This document shows, piece after piece, positions 1 to 15,000 of a DNA stretch of 64,000 nt. The notes beneath the pieces are model-generated. The model saw only the letters and a program-made list of their open reading frames with translations. It was not told where the DNA came from and made no database searches. Source of the DNA: Bathymodiolus brooksi (Eukaryota; Mollusca; Bivalvia; Mytilida; Modiolidae); NCBI GenBank assembly GCA_963680875.1, contig OY804589.1, positions 20,790,413-20,854,412 on the forward strand, written 5' to 3'. Position numbers and translations under genes: made by a program. Every line of letters begins with the position of its first letter. Position 1 is the first letter of the stretch.

Positions 1-3000
1 CTAGTGATGGTAACACTGACTACTGGGTAGATGATACCTCCGGAGATTAATAATCCACCTGCAGAGGTATCAAGCTAGGGATAGTAACACTGACTACTGG
101 GTAGATGATACCTCCGGTGACTAATAGTCCACCAGCAGAGATATCAACCTAGAGATAGTAACACTGACTACTGTGTAGATAATACCTCTGGAGATTAATA
201 GTCCACCAGTAGAGGTATCAACCTAGTGATAGTAACACTGACTACTGGGTAGATGATACCTCCGGAAACTAAAAGTCCACCAGTAGAGGTACCAACCTAG
301 TGATAGAAACACTGACTACTGGGTAGATGATACCTCAGGAGACTAGTAGTCCACCAGCAGAGGTATCAACATAGTGATAGTAACACTGTCTACTGGGTAG
401 ATGATTCCTTGAGGAATCAATAGTCCACAAGCAAAGGTATCAATATAGTGATAGTAACACTGGCTACTGGGTAGATGATACCTCCGGAGATTAATAGTCC
501 ACCAGCAGAGGTATCAACCTAGTGATAGTAACACTGACTACTGGGTAGATGATACCTCCGGAGATTAATAGTCCACCAGCAGAGATATCAACCTAGTGAT
601 GGTAACACTGACTACTGGGTAGATGATACCTCCGGAGATTAATAATCCACCTGCAGAGGTATCAAGCTAGTGATAGTAACACTGACTACTGGGTAGATGA
701 TACTTCCGGAGACTAATAGTCCACCAGCAAAGGTGTCAACCTAGGGATAGTAACACTGACTACTGGGTAGATGATACCTCCGGTGACTAATAGTCCACCA
801 GCAGAGGTATCAACCTAATGATAGTAACACTGACTACTGGGTAGATGATATCTCCGGAGACTAAATGTCCACCAGCAGAGGTATCAACCTAGTGATAGTA
901 ACACTGACTGCTGGGTAGATCATACCTCCGGAGACTAATAGTCCACCTGCAGAGGTATCAACCTAGTGATAGTAACGCTTACTACTGGGTAGATAATACC
1001 CCGGAGACTAATAGTCCACCTGCAGAGATATCAACCTAGTGATAGTTACACATACTACTGGGTAGATGATACCTCCGGAGACTAAAAGTCCACCATCAGA
1101 GGTATCAACCTAGTGATAGTAACACTGACTACTGGGTAGATGATACTTCCGGAGACTAATAGTCCACCTGCAGAGGTATCAACCTAGTGATAGTAACACC
1201 TACTACTGGGTATATGATACCCCGGAGACTAATAGTCCACCAGCAGAGGTATCAACCTAGTGATAACAACACTGGCTACTGGGTAGATGATACCTCCGGA
1301 GACTAATAGTCCACCAGCAGAGGTATCAATCTAGTGATAGTATCACTGACTACTGAGTAGATGATACCTCCGGAGACTAATAGTCCACCAGCAGAGGTAT
1401 CAACCTAGTGATAGTAACACTGACTACTGGGTAGATGATACCTCCGGAGACTAAAGGTCCACCTGTAGAGGTATCAACCTAGTGATAGTAACACTGACTA
1501 CTGGGTAGATGATACCTCCGGAGACTAATAGACCACCAGCAGAGATATCAACCTAGAGATAGTAACACTGACTACTGGGTAGATGATACCTCTGGAGATT
1601 AATAGTCCACCAGTAGAGGTATCAACCTAGTGATAGTAACACTGACTACTGGGTAGATGATACCTCCGGAGATTAATAGTCCACCAGCAGAGATATCAAC
1701 CTAGTGATGGTAACACTGACTACTGGGTAGATGATACCTCCGGAGATTAATAATCCACCTGCAGTGGTATCAAGCTAGTGATAGTAACACTGACTACTGG
1801 GTAGATGATACTTCCGGAGACTAATAGTCCACCAGCAAAGGTGTCAACCTAGGGATAGTAACACTGACTACTAGGTAGATGATACCTCCGGTGACTAATA
1901 GTCCACCAGCAGAGGTATCAACCTAGTGATAGTAACACTGACTGCTGGGTAGATCATACCTCCGGAGACTAATAGTCCACCAGCAGAGGTATCAATCTAG
2001 TGATAGTAACACTGACTACTGGGTAGATAATACCCCGGAGACTAATAGTCCATCTGCAGAGGTATCAACCTAGTGATAGTAACACCTACTACTTGGTATA
2101 TGATACCCCGGAGACTAATAGTCCACCAGCAGAGGTATCAACCTAGTGATAACAACACTGGCTACTTGGTAGATGATACCTTGGGCAATTAATAGTCCAC
2201 CAGCAGAGGTATCAACCTAGTGAGAGTAACACTGACTACTGGGTAGATGAATATCTCCGGAGACTAATAGTCCACCAGCGGAGGTATCAACCTAGTGAGA
2301 GTAACACTGGCTACTGGGTAGATGATACATCCGGAGTCGAGTAGTCCACCAGCACAGGCATCAACCTAGTGATAGTAACACTGACTACTGGGTAGATGAT
2401 ACCTCCGGAGACTAAAGGTCCACCAGTAGAGGTATCAACCTAGTGATAGTAACACTGACTACTGGGTAGATGATACCTCCGGAGACTAATAGTCCACCAG
2501 CAGAGATATCAACCTAGAGATAGTAACACTGACTACTGGGTAGATGATACCTCTGGAGATTAATAGTCCACCAGTAGAGGTATCAACCTAGTGATAGTAA
2601 CACTGACTACTGGGTAGATGATACCTCCGGAAACTAAAGGTCCACCAGTAGAGGTACCAAACTAGTGATAGAAACACTGACTACTGGGTAGATGATACCT
2701 CAGGAGACTAGTAGTCCACCAGCAGAGGTATCAACATAGTGATAGTAACACTGACTACTGGGTAGATGATTCCTTGAGGAATCAATAGTCCACAAGCAAA
2801 GGTATCAATATAGTGATAGTAACACTGGCTACTGGGTAGATGATACCTCCGGAGATTAATAGTCCACCAGCAGAGGTATCAACCTAGTGATAGTAACACT
2901 GACTACCGGGTAGATGATATCTCCGGATACTAATAGTCCACATGCAGAGGTATCAACCCTGTGATAGTAACACTGACTACTTGGTAGATGATACCTTCGA

Positions 3001-6000
3001 AGACTAATAGTCCACCAGAAGAGGTATCAACCTAGTGATAGTAACACTGACTACTGGGTAGATGATACCTCCGGAGATTAATAGTCCACCAGCAGAGATA
3101 ACAACCTAGTGATGGTAACACTGACTACTGGGTAGATGATACCTCCGGAGATTAATAATCCACCTGCAGAGGTATCAAGCTAGTGATAGTAACACTGACT
3201 ACTGGGTAGATGATACTTCCGGAGACTAATAGTCCACCTGCAAAGGTGTCAACCTAGGGATAGTAACACTGACTACTGGGTAGATGATACCTCCGGTGAC
3301 TAATAGTCCACCTGCAGAGGTATCAACCTAATGATAGTAACACTGACTACTAGGTAGATGATATCTCCGGAGACTAAATGTCCACCAGCAGAGGTATCAA
3401 CCTAGTGATAGTAACACTGACTGCTGGGTAGATCATACCTCCGGAGACTAATAGTCCACCTGCAGAGGTATCAACCTAGTGATAGTAACGCTTACTACTG
3501 GGTAGATAATACCCCGGAGACTAATAGTCCACCTGCAGAGGTATCAACCTAGTGATAGTAACACTGACTACTGGGTAGATGATACCTCGGAGACTAATAT
3601 TCCACCAACAGAGGTATCAACCTAGTGATAGTTACACATACTACTGGGTAGATGATACCTCCGGAGACTAAAAGTCCACCAGCAGAGGTATCAACCTAGT
3701 GATAGTAACACTGACTACTGGGTAGATGATACTTCCGGAGACTAATAGTCCACCTGCAGAGGTATCAACCTAGTGATAGTAACACCTACTACTGGGTATA
3801 TGATACCTCCGGAGACTAATAGTCCACCAGCAGAGGTATCAACCTAGTGATAACAACACTGGCTACTGGGTAGATGATACCTCCGGAGACTAATAGTCCA
3901 CCAGCAGAGGTATCAATCTAGTGATAGTAACACTGACTACTGGGTAGATAATACCCCGGAGACTAATAGTCCACCTGCAGAGGTATCAACCTAGTGATAG
4001 TAACACTGACTACTGGGTAGATGATACCTCGGAGACTAATATTCCACCAACAGAGGTATCAACCTAGTGATAGTTACACATACTACTGGGTAGATGATAC
4101 CTTGGGCAATTAATAGTCCACCAGCAGAGGTATCAACCTAGTGAGAGTAACACTGACTACTGGGTAGATGATATCTCCGGAGACTAATAGTCCACCAGCG
4201 GAGGTATCAACCTAGTGAGAGTAACACTGGCTACTGGGTAGATGATACCTCCGGAGACTAAAGGTCCACCAGTAGAGGTATCAACCTAGTGATAGTAACA
4301 CTGACTACTGGGTAGATGATACCTCCGGAGACTAATAGTCCACCAGCAGAGATATCACCCTAGAGATAGTAACACTGACTACTGTGTAGATAATACCTCT
4401 GGAGATTAATAGTCCACCAGTAGAGGTATCAACCTAGTGATAGTAACACTGACTACTGGGTAGATGATACCTCCGGAAACTAAAAGTCCACCAGTAGAGG
4501 TACCAACCTAGTGATAGAAACACTGACTACTGGGTAGATGATACCTCCGGAGATTAATAGTCCACCAGCAGAGGTATCAACCTAGTGATAGTAACACTGA
4601 CTACTGGGTAGATGATTCCTTGAGGAATCAATAGTCTACAAGCAAAGGTATCAATATAGTGATAGTAACACTGGCTACTGGGTAGATGATACCTCCGGAG
4701 ATTAATAGTCCACCAGCAGAGGTATCAACCTAGTGATAGTAACACTGACTACTGAGTAGATGATACCTCCGGAGATTAATAGTCCACCAGCAGAGATATC
4801 AACCTAGTGATGGTAACACTGACTACTGGGTAGATGATACCTCCGGAGATTAATAATCCACCTGCAGAGGTATCAAGCTAGTGATAGTAACACTGACTAC
4901 TGGGTAGATGATACTTCCGGAGACGAATAGTCCACCAGCCAAGGTGTCAACCTAGGGATAGTAACACTGGCTACTTGGTAGATGATACCCGGGTGATTAA
5001 TAGTCCACCAACAGAGTTATCAACCTAGTGATAGTAACACTGACTACTGGGTAGATGATACTTCCGGTGACTAATAGTCCACCAGCAGAGGTATCAACCT
5101 AATGATAGTAACACTGACTACTGGGTAGATGATATCTCCGGAGACTAAATGTCCACCAGCAGAGGTATCAACCTAGTGATAGTAACACTGACTGCTGGGT
5201 AGATCATACCTCCGGAGACTAATAGTCCACCTGCAGAGGTATCAACCTAGTGATAGTAACGCTTACTACTGGGTAGATAATACCCCGGAGACTAATAGTC
5301 CACCTGCAGAGGTATCAACCTAGTGATAGTAACACTGACTACTGGGTAGATGATACCTCGGAGACTAATATTCCACCAACAGAGGTATCAACCTAGTGAT
5401 AGTTACACATACTACTGGGTAGATGATACCTCCGGAGACTAAAAGTCCACCAGCAGAGGTATCAACCTAGTGATAGTAACACTGACTACTGGGTAGATGA
5501 TACTTCCGGAGACTAATAGTCCACCTGCAGAGGTATCAACCTAGTGATAGTAACACCTACTACTGGGTATATGATACCACGGAGACTAATAGTCCACCAG
5601 CAGAGGTATCAACCTAGTGATAACAACACTGGCTACTGGGTAGATGATACCTCCGGAGACTAATAGTCCACCAGCAGAGGTATCAATCTAGTGATAGTAA
5701 CACTGACTACTGAGTAGATGATACCTCCGGAGACTAATAGTCCACCAGCAGAGGTATCAACCTAGTGATAGTAACACTGACTACTGGGTAGATGATACCT
5801 CCGGAGATTAATAGTTCACTAGCAGAAGTAACATCCTAGTGATAGTAACACTGACTACTTGGTAGATGATACATTGGGCAATTAATAGTCCACCAGCAGA
5901 GGTATCAACCTAGTGATAGTAACACTGACTACTGGGTAGATGATATCTCCGGAGACTAATAGTCCACCATCAGAGGTATCAACCTAGTGAGAGTAACACA

Positions 6001-9000
6001 GGCTACTGGGTAGATGATACATCCGGAGTCTAGTAGTCCACCAGCACAGGTATCAACCTGGTGATAGTAACACTGACTACTGGGTAGATGATACCTCCGG
6101 AGACTAAAGGTCCACCAGTAGAGGTATCAACCTAGTGATAGTAACACTGACTACTGGGTAGATGATACCTCCGGAGACTAATAGTCCACCAGCAGAGGTA
6201 TCAACCTAGTTAGAGTAACACTGACTACTGAGTAGATGATATCTCCGGAGACCAATAGTCCACCAGCAGAGGTATCAACCTAGTGAGAGTACCACTGGCT
6301 ACTTGGTAGATGATACATCCGCAGACTAGTAGTCCACCAGCACAGGTATCAAACTAGTGATAGTAACACTGACTACTGGGTAGATGATACCTCCGGAGAT
6401 TAATAGTCCACTCCCAGAGGTATCAACCTAGTGAAGAAACACTGATTACTAGGTAGATGATACCTCCGGAGACTAAAGGTCCACCAGTAGAGGTATCAAC
6501 CTAGTGATAGAAACACTGACTACTGGGTAGATGATACCTCCGGAGACTAATAGTCCACTCCCAGAGGTAACAACCTAGTGAAGAAACACTGATTACTGGG
6601 TAGATGATACCTCCGGAGACTAAAGGTCCACCAGTAGAGGTATCAACCTAGTGATAGAAACACTGACTACTGGGTAGATGATACCCCCGGAGACTAAAAG
6701 TCCACCTGTAGAGGTATCAACCTAGTGATAGAAACACTGACTACTGGGTAGATGATACCTCCGAAGACTAGTAGTCCACCAGCAGAGGTATCAACATAGT
6801 GATAGTAACACTGACTACTGGGTAGATGATACCTTGGGGAATCAATAGTCCACAAGAAAAGGTATCAACCTAGTTAGAGTAACACTGGCTACTGGGTAGA
6901 TGATACCTCCGGAGATTAATAGTCCACCAGCAGAGGTATCAACCTAGTGATAGTAACACTGACTACTGAGTAGATGATACCTCCGGAGACAAATAGTCCA
7001 CCTGCAGAGGTATCAACCCTGTGATAGTAACACTGACCACTTGGTAGATGATACCTCCGGAGACTAATAGTCCACCATCAGAGGTATCAACCTAGTGATA
7101 GTAACACTGACTACTGGGTAGATGATACCTCCGGAGACTAATAGTCCACCAACAGAGATATCAACCTAGTGATGGTAACACTGACTACTGGGTAGATGAT
7201 ACCTCCGGAGATTAATAATCCACCTGCAGAGGTATCAACCTAGTGATAGTAACACTGACTACTGGGTAGATGATACCTCCGGAAACTAATATTCCACCAG
7301 CAGAGATATCAACCTAGGGATAGTAACACTGGCTACTGGGTAGATGATACCCCCGGAGATTAATAGTCCACCAACAGAGTTATCAACCTAGTGATAGTAA
7401 CACTGACTACTTAGTAGATGATACCTCCGGTGACTAATAGTCCACCAGCAGAGGTATCAACCTAGTGATAGTAACACTGACTACTGGATAGATGATACCT
7501 CCGGAGACTAAAAGTACACCAGCAGAGGTATCAACCTAGTGATAGTAACACTGACTACTGGGTAGATGATACCTCCGGAGACTAATAGTCCACCTGCAGA
7601 GGTATCAACCTAGTGATAGTAACACTGACTAATGAGTAGATGATACCTCCGGAGACTAATAGTCCACCAGCAGAGGTATCAACCTAGTGATAGTAACACT
7701 GGCTACTGGGTAGATGATACCTCCGGAGATTAATAGTCCACTAGCAGAAGTAACAACCTAGTGATAGTAACACTGACTACTGGGTAGATGATACCTTGGG
7801 CAATTAATAGTCCACCAGCAGAGGTATCAACCTAGTTAGAGTAACACTGACTACTGGGTAGATGATATCTCCGGAGACTAATAGTCCACCAGCAGAGGTA
7901 TCAACCTAGTGAGAGTACCACTGGCTACTGGGTAGATGATACATCCGCAGACTAGTAGTCCACCAGCACAGGTATCAAACTAGTGATAGTAACACTGACT
8001 ACTGGGTAGATGATACCTCCGGAGATTAATAGTCCACTCCCAGAGGTATCAACCTAGTGAAGAAACACTGATTACTGGGTAGATGATACCCCCGGAGACT
8101 AAAGGTCCACCAGTAGATGTATCAACCTAGTGATAGTAACACTGACTACTGGGTAGATGATACCTCCGGAGACTAATAGTCCACCAGCAGAGATATCAAC
8201 CTAGAGATAGTAACACTGACTACTGTGTAGATAATACCTCTGGAGATTAATAGTCCACCAGTAGAGGTATCAACCTAGTGATAGTAACACTGACTACTGG
8301 GTAGATGATACCTCCGGAAACTAAAAGTCCACCAGTAGAGGTACCAACCTAGTGATAGAAACACTTACTACTGGGTAGATGATACCTCAGGAGACTAGTA
8401 GTCCACCAGCAGAGGTATCAACATAGTGATAGTAACACTGACTACTGGGTAGATGATTCCTTGAGGAATCAATAGTCCACAAGCAAAGGTATCAATATAG
8501 TGATAGTAACACTGGCTACTGGGTAGATGATACCTCCGGAGATTAATAGTCCACCAGCAGAGGTATCAACCTAGTGATAGTAACACTGACTACCGGGTAG
8601 ATGATATCTCCGGAGACTAATAGTCCACATGCAGAGGTATCAACCCTGTGATAGTAAGACTGACTACTTGGTAGATGATACCTCCGAAGACTAATAGTCC
8701 ACCAGCAGAGGTATCAACCTAGTGATAGTAACACTGACTACTGGGTAGATGATACCTCCGGAGATTAATAGTCCACCAGCAGAGATATCAACCTAGTGAT
8801 GGTAACACTGACTACTGGGTAGATGATAACTCCGGAGATTAATAATTCACCTGCAGAGGTATCAAGCTAGTGATAGTAACACTGACTACTGGGTAGATGA
8901 TACTTCCGGAGACTAATAGTCCACAAGCAAAGGTGTCAACCTAGGGATAGTAACACTGACTACTGGGTAGATGATACCTCCGGTGACTAATAGTCCACCA

Positions 9001-12000
9001 GCAGAGGTATCAACCTAATGATAGTAACACTGACTACTGGGTAGATGATATCTCCGGAGACTAAATGTCCACCAGCAGAGGTATCAACCTAGTGATAGTA
9101 ACACTGACTGCTGGGTAGATCATACCTCCGGAGACTAATAGTCCACCTGCAGAGGTATCAACCTAGTGATAGTAACGCTTACTACTGGGTAGATAATACC
9201 CCGGAGACTAATAGTCCACCTGCAGAGGTATCAACCTAGTGATAGTAACACTGACTACTGGGTAGATGATATCTCCGGAGATTAAATGTCCACCAGCAGA
9301 GGTATCAACCTAGTGATAGTAACACTGACTGCTGGGTAGATCATACCTCCGGAGACTAATAGTCCACCTGCAGAGGTATCAACCTAGTGATAGTAACGCT
9401 TACTACTGGGTAGATAATACCCCGGAGACTAATATTCCACCAACAGAGGTATCAACCTAATGATAGTTACACATACTACTGGGTAGATGATACCTCCGGA
9501 GACTAAAAGTCCACCAGCAGAGGTATCAACCTAGTGATAGTAACACTGACTACTGGGTAGATGATACTTCCGGAGACTAATAGTCCACCTGCAGAGGTAT
9601 CAACCTAGTGATAGTAACACCTACTACTGGGTATATGATACCCCGGAGACTAATAGTCCACCAGCAGAGGTATCAACCTAGTGATAACAACACTGCCTAC
9701 TGGGTAGATGATACCTCCGGAGACTAATAGTCCACCAGCAGAGGTATCAATCTAGTGATAGTAACACTGACTACTGAGTAGATGATACCTCCGGAGACTA
9801 ATAGTCCACCAGCAGAGGTATCAACCTAGTGATAGTAACACTGACTACTGGGTAGATGATACCTCCGGAGATTAATAGTTCACTAGCAGAAGTAACATCC
9901 TAGTGATAGTAACACTGACTACTTGGTAGATGATACCTTGGGCCATTAATAGTCCACCAGCAGAGGTATCAACCTAGTGGGAGTAACACTGACTACTGGG
10001 TAGATGATATCTCCGGAGACTAATAGTCCACCAGCAGAGGTATCAACCTAGTGAGAGTAACACTGGCTACTGGGTAGATGATACATCCGGAGTCTAGTAG
10101 TCCACCAGCACAGGTATCAACCTAGTGATAGTAACACTGACTACTGGGTAGATGATACCTCCGGAGACTAAAGGTCCACCAGTAGAGGTATCAACCTAGT
10201 GATAGTAACACTGACTACTGGGTAGATGATACCTCCGGAGACTAATAGTCCACCAGCAGAGATATCAACCTAGAGATAGTAACACTGACTACTGGGTAGA
10301 TGATACCTCTGGAGATTAATAGTTCACCAGTAGAGGTATCAACCTAGTGATAGTAACACTGACTACTGGGTAGATGATACCTCCGGAAACTAAAAGTCCA
10401 CCAGTAGAGGTACCAACCTAGTGATAGAAACACTGACTACTGGGTAGATGATACCTCAGGAGACTAGTAGTCCACCAGCAGAGGTATCAACATAGTGATA
10501 GTAACACTGACTACTGGGTAGATGATTCCTTGAGGAATCAATAGTCCACAAGCAAAGGTATCAATATAGTGATAGTAACACTGGCTACTGAGTAGATGAT
10601 ACCTCCGGAGATTAATAGTCCACCAGCAGAGGTATCAACCTAGTTAGAGTAACACTGACTACTGGGTAGATGATATCTCCGGAGACTAAAAGTCCACCAG
10701 CAGAGGTATCAACCTAGTGATAGTAACACTGACTACTGGGTAGATGATACTTCCGGAGACTAATAGTCCACCTGCAGAGGTATCAACCTAGTGATAGTAA
10801 CACCTACTACTGGGTATATGATACCCCGGAGACTAATAGTCCACCAGCAGAGGTATCAACCTAGTGATAACAACACTGGCTACTGGGTAGATGATACCTC
10901 CGGAGACTAATAGTCCACCAGCAGAGGTATCAATCTAGTGATAGTAACACTGACTACTGAGTAGATGATACCTCCGGAGACTAATAGTCCACCAGCAGAG
11001 GTATCAACCTAGTGATAGTAACACTGACTACTGGGTAGATGATACCTCCGGAGATTAATAGTTCACTAGCAGAAGTAACATCCTAGTGATAGTAACACTG
11101 ACTACTTGGTAGATGATACCTTGCGCAATTAATAGTCCACCAGCAGAGGTATCAACCTAGTGGGTGTAACACTGACTACTGGGTAGATGATATCTCCGGA
11201 GACTAATAGTCCACCAGCAGAGGTATCAACCTAGTGAGAGTAACACTGGCTACTGGGTAGATGATACATCCGGAGTCTAGTAGTCCACCAGCACAGGTAT
11301 CAACCTAGTGATAGTAACACTGACTACTGGGTAGATGATACCTCCGGAGACTAAAGGTCCACCAGTAGAGGTATCAACCTAGTGATAGTAACACTGACTA
11401 CTGGGTAGATGATACCTCCGGAGACTAATAGTCCACCAGCAGAGATATCAACCTAGAGATAGTAACACTGACTACTGGGTAGATGATACCTCTGGAGATT
11501 AATAGTTCACCAGTAGAGGTATCAACCTAGTGATAGTAACACTGACTACTGGGTAGATGATACCTCCGGAAACTAAAAGTCCACCAGCAGAGATATCAAC
11601 CTAGAGATAGTAACACTGACTACTGGGTAGATGATACCTCCGGAGATTAATAGTCCACCAGCAGAGGTATCAACCTAGTTAGAGTAACACTGACTACTGG
11701 GTAGATGATATCTCCGAAGACCAATAGTCCACCAGCAGAGGTATCAACCTAGTGAGAGTACCACTGGCTACTGGGTAGATGATACATCCGCAGACTAGTA
11801 GTCCTCCAGCACAGGTATCAAACTAGTGATAGTAACACTGACTACTGGGTAGATGATACCTCCGGAGATTAATAGTCCACTCCCAGAGGTATCAACCTAG
11901 TGAAGATACACTGATTACTGGGTAGATGATACCTCCGGAGACTAAAGGCCCACCAGTAGAGGTATCAACCTAGTGATAGAAACACTGACTACTGGGTAGA

Positions 12001-15000
12001 TGATACCTCCGGAGACTAATAGTCCACCAGCAGAGATATCAACCTAGAGATAGTAACACTGACTACTGTGTAGATAATACCTCTGGAGATTAATAGTCCA
12101 CCAGTAGAGGTATCAACCTAGTGATAGTAACACTGACTACTGAGTAGATGATACCTCCGGAAACTAAAAGTCCACCAGTAGAGGTACCAACCTAGTGATA
12201 GAAACACTGACTACTGGGTAGATGATACCTCAGGAGACTAGTAGTCCACCAGCAGAGGTATCAACATAGTGATAGTAACACTGACTACTGGGTAGATGAT
12301 TCCTTTAGGAATCAATAGTCCACAAGCAAAGGTATCAATATAGTGATAGTAACACTGGCTACTGGGTAGATGATACCTCCGGAGATTAATAGTCCACCAG
12401 CAGAGGTATCAACCTAGTGATAGTAACACTGACTACCGGGTAGATGATATCTCCGGAGACTAATAATCCACCTGCAGAGGTATCAAGCTAGTGATAGTAA
12501 CACTGACTACTGGGTAGATGATACTTCCGGAGACTAATAGTCCACCAGCAAAGGTGTCAACCTAGGGATAGTAACACTGACTACTGGGTAGATGATACCT
12601 CCGGTGACTAATAGTCCACCAGCAGAGTTATCAACCTAATGATAGTAACACTGACTACTGGGTAGATGATATCTCCGGAGACTAAATGTCCACCAGCAGA
12701 GGTATCAACCTAGTGATAGTAACACTGACTGCTGGGTAGATCATACCTCCGGAGACTAATAGTCCACCTGCAGAGGTATCAACCTAGTGATAGTAACGCT
12801 TACTACTGGGTAGATAATACCCCGGAGACTAATAGTCCACCTGCAGAGATATCAACCTAGTGATAGTTACACATACTACTGGGTAGATGATACCTCCGGA
12901 GACTAAAAGTCCACCAGCAGAGGTATCAACCTAGTGATAGTAACACTGACTACTGGGTAGATGATACTTCCGGAGACTAATAGTCCACCTGCAGAGGTAT
13001 CAACCTAGTGATAGTAACACCTACTACTGGGTATATGATACCCCGGAGACTAATAGTCCACCAGCAGAGGTATCAACCTAGTGATAACAACACTGGCTAC
13101 TGGGTAGATGATACCTCCGGAGACTAATAGTCCACCAGCAGAGGTATCAATCTAGTGATAGTAACACTGACTACTGAGTAGATGATACCTCCGGAGACTA
13201 ATAGTCCACCAGCAGAGGTATCAACCTAGTGATAGTAACACTGACTACTGGGTAGATGATACCTCCGGAGATTAATAGTTCACTAGCAGAAGTAACATCC
13301 TAGTGATAGTAACACTGACTACTTGGTAGATGATACCTTGGGCAATTATTAGTCCACCAGCAGAGGTATCAACCTAGTGGGAGTAACACTGACTACTGGG
13401 TAGATGATACCTCCGGAGACTAAAGGTCCACCTGTAGAGGTATCAACCTAGTGATAGTAACACTGACTACTGGGTAGATGATACCTCCGGAGACTAATAG
13501 TCCACCAGCAGAGATATCAACCTAGAGATAGTAACACTGACTACTGGGTAGATGATACCTCCGGAGATTAATAGTCCACCAGCAGAGGTATCAACCTAGT
13601 TAGAGTAACACTGACTACTGGGTAGATGATATCTCCGAAGACCAATAGTCCACCAGCAGAGGTATCAACCTAGTGAGAGTACCACTGGCTACTGGGTAGA
13701 TGATACATCCGCAGACTAGTAGTCCTCCAGCACAGGTATCAAACTAGTGATAGTAACACTGACTACTGGGTAGATGATACCTCCGGAGATTAATAGTCCA
13801 CTCCCAGAGGTATCAACCTAGTGAAGATACACTGATTACTGGGTAGATGATACCTCCGGAGACTAAAGGTCCACCAGTAGAGGTATCAACCTAGTGATAG
13901 AAACACTGACTACTGGGTAGATGATACCTCCGGAGACTAATAGTCCACCAGCAGAGATATCAACCTAGAGATAGTAACACTGACTACTGTGTAGATAATA
14001 CCTCTGGAGATTAATAGTCCACCAGTAGAGGTATCAACCTAGTGATAATAACACTGACTACTGGGTAGATGATACCTCCGGAAACTAAAAGTCCACCAGT
14101 AGAGGTACCAACCTAGTGATAGAAACACTGACTACTGGGTAGATGATACCTCAGGAGACTAGTAGTCCACCAGCAGAGGTATCAACATAGTGATAGTAAC
14201 ACTGATTACTGGGTAGATGATTCCTTGAGGAATCAATAGTCCACAAGCAAAGGTATCAATATAGTGATAGTAACACTGGCTACTGGGTAGATGATACCTC
14301 CGGAGATTAATAGTCCACCAGCAGAGGTATCAACCTAGTGATAGTAACACTGACTACCGGGTAGATGATATCTCCGGAGACTAATAGTCCACATGCAGAG
14401 GTATCAACCCTGTGATAGTAACACTGACTACTTGGTAGATGATACCTCCGAAGACTAATAGTCCACCAGCAGAGGTATCAACCTAGTGATAGTAACACTG
14501 ACTACTGGGTAGATGATACCTCCGGAGATTAATAGTCCACCAGCAGAGATATCAACCTAGTGATGGTAACACTGACTACTGGGTAGATGATACCTCCGGA
14601 GATTAATAATCCACCTGCAGAGGTATCAAGCTAGTGATAGTAACACTGACTACTGGGTAGATGATACTTCCGGAGACTAATAGTCCACCAGCAAAGGTGT
14701 CAACCTAGGGATAGTAACACTGACTACTGGGTAGATGATACCTCCGGTGACTAATAGTCCACCAGCAGAGGTATCAACCTAATGATAGTAACACTGACTA
14801 CTGGGTAGATGATATCTCCGGAGACTAAATGTCCACCAGCAGAGGTATCAACCTAGTGATAGTAACACTGACTGCTGGGTAGATCATACCTCCGGAGACT
14901 AATAGTCCACCTGCAGAGGTATCAACCTAGTGATAGTAACGCTTACTACTGGGTAGATAATACCCCGGAGACTAATAGTCCACCTGCAGAGATATCAACC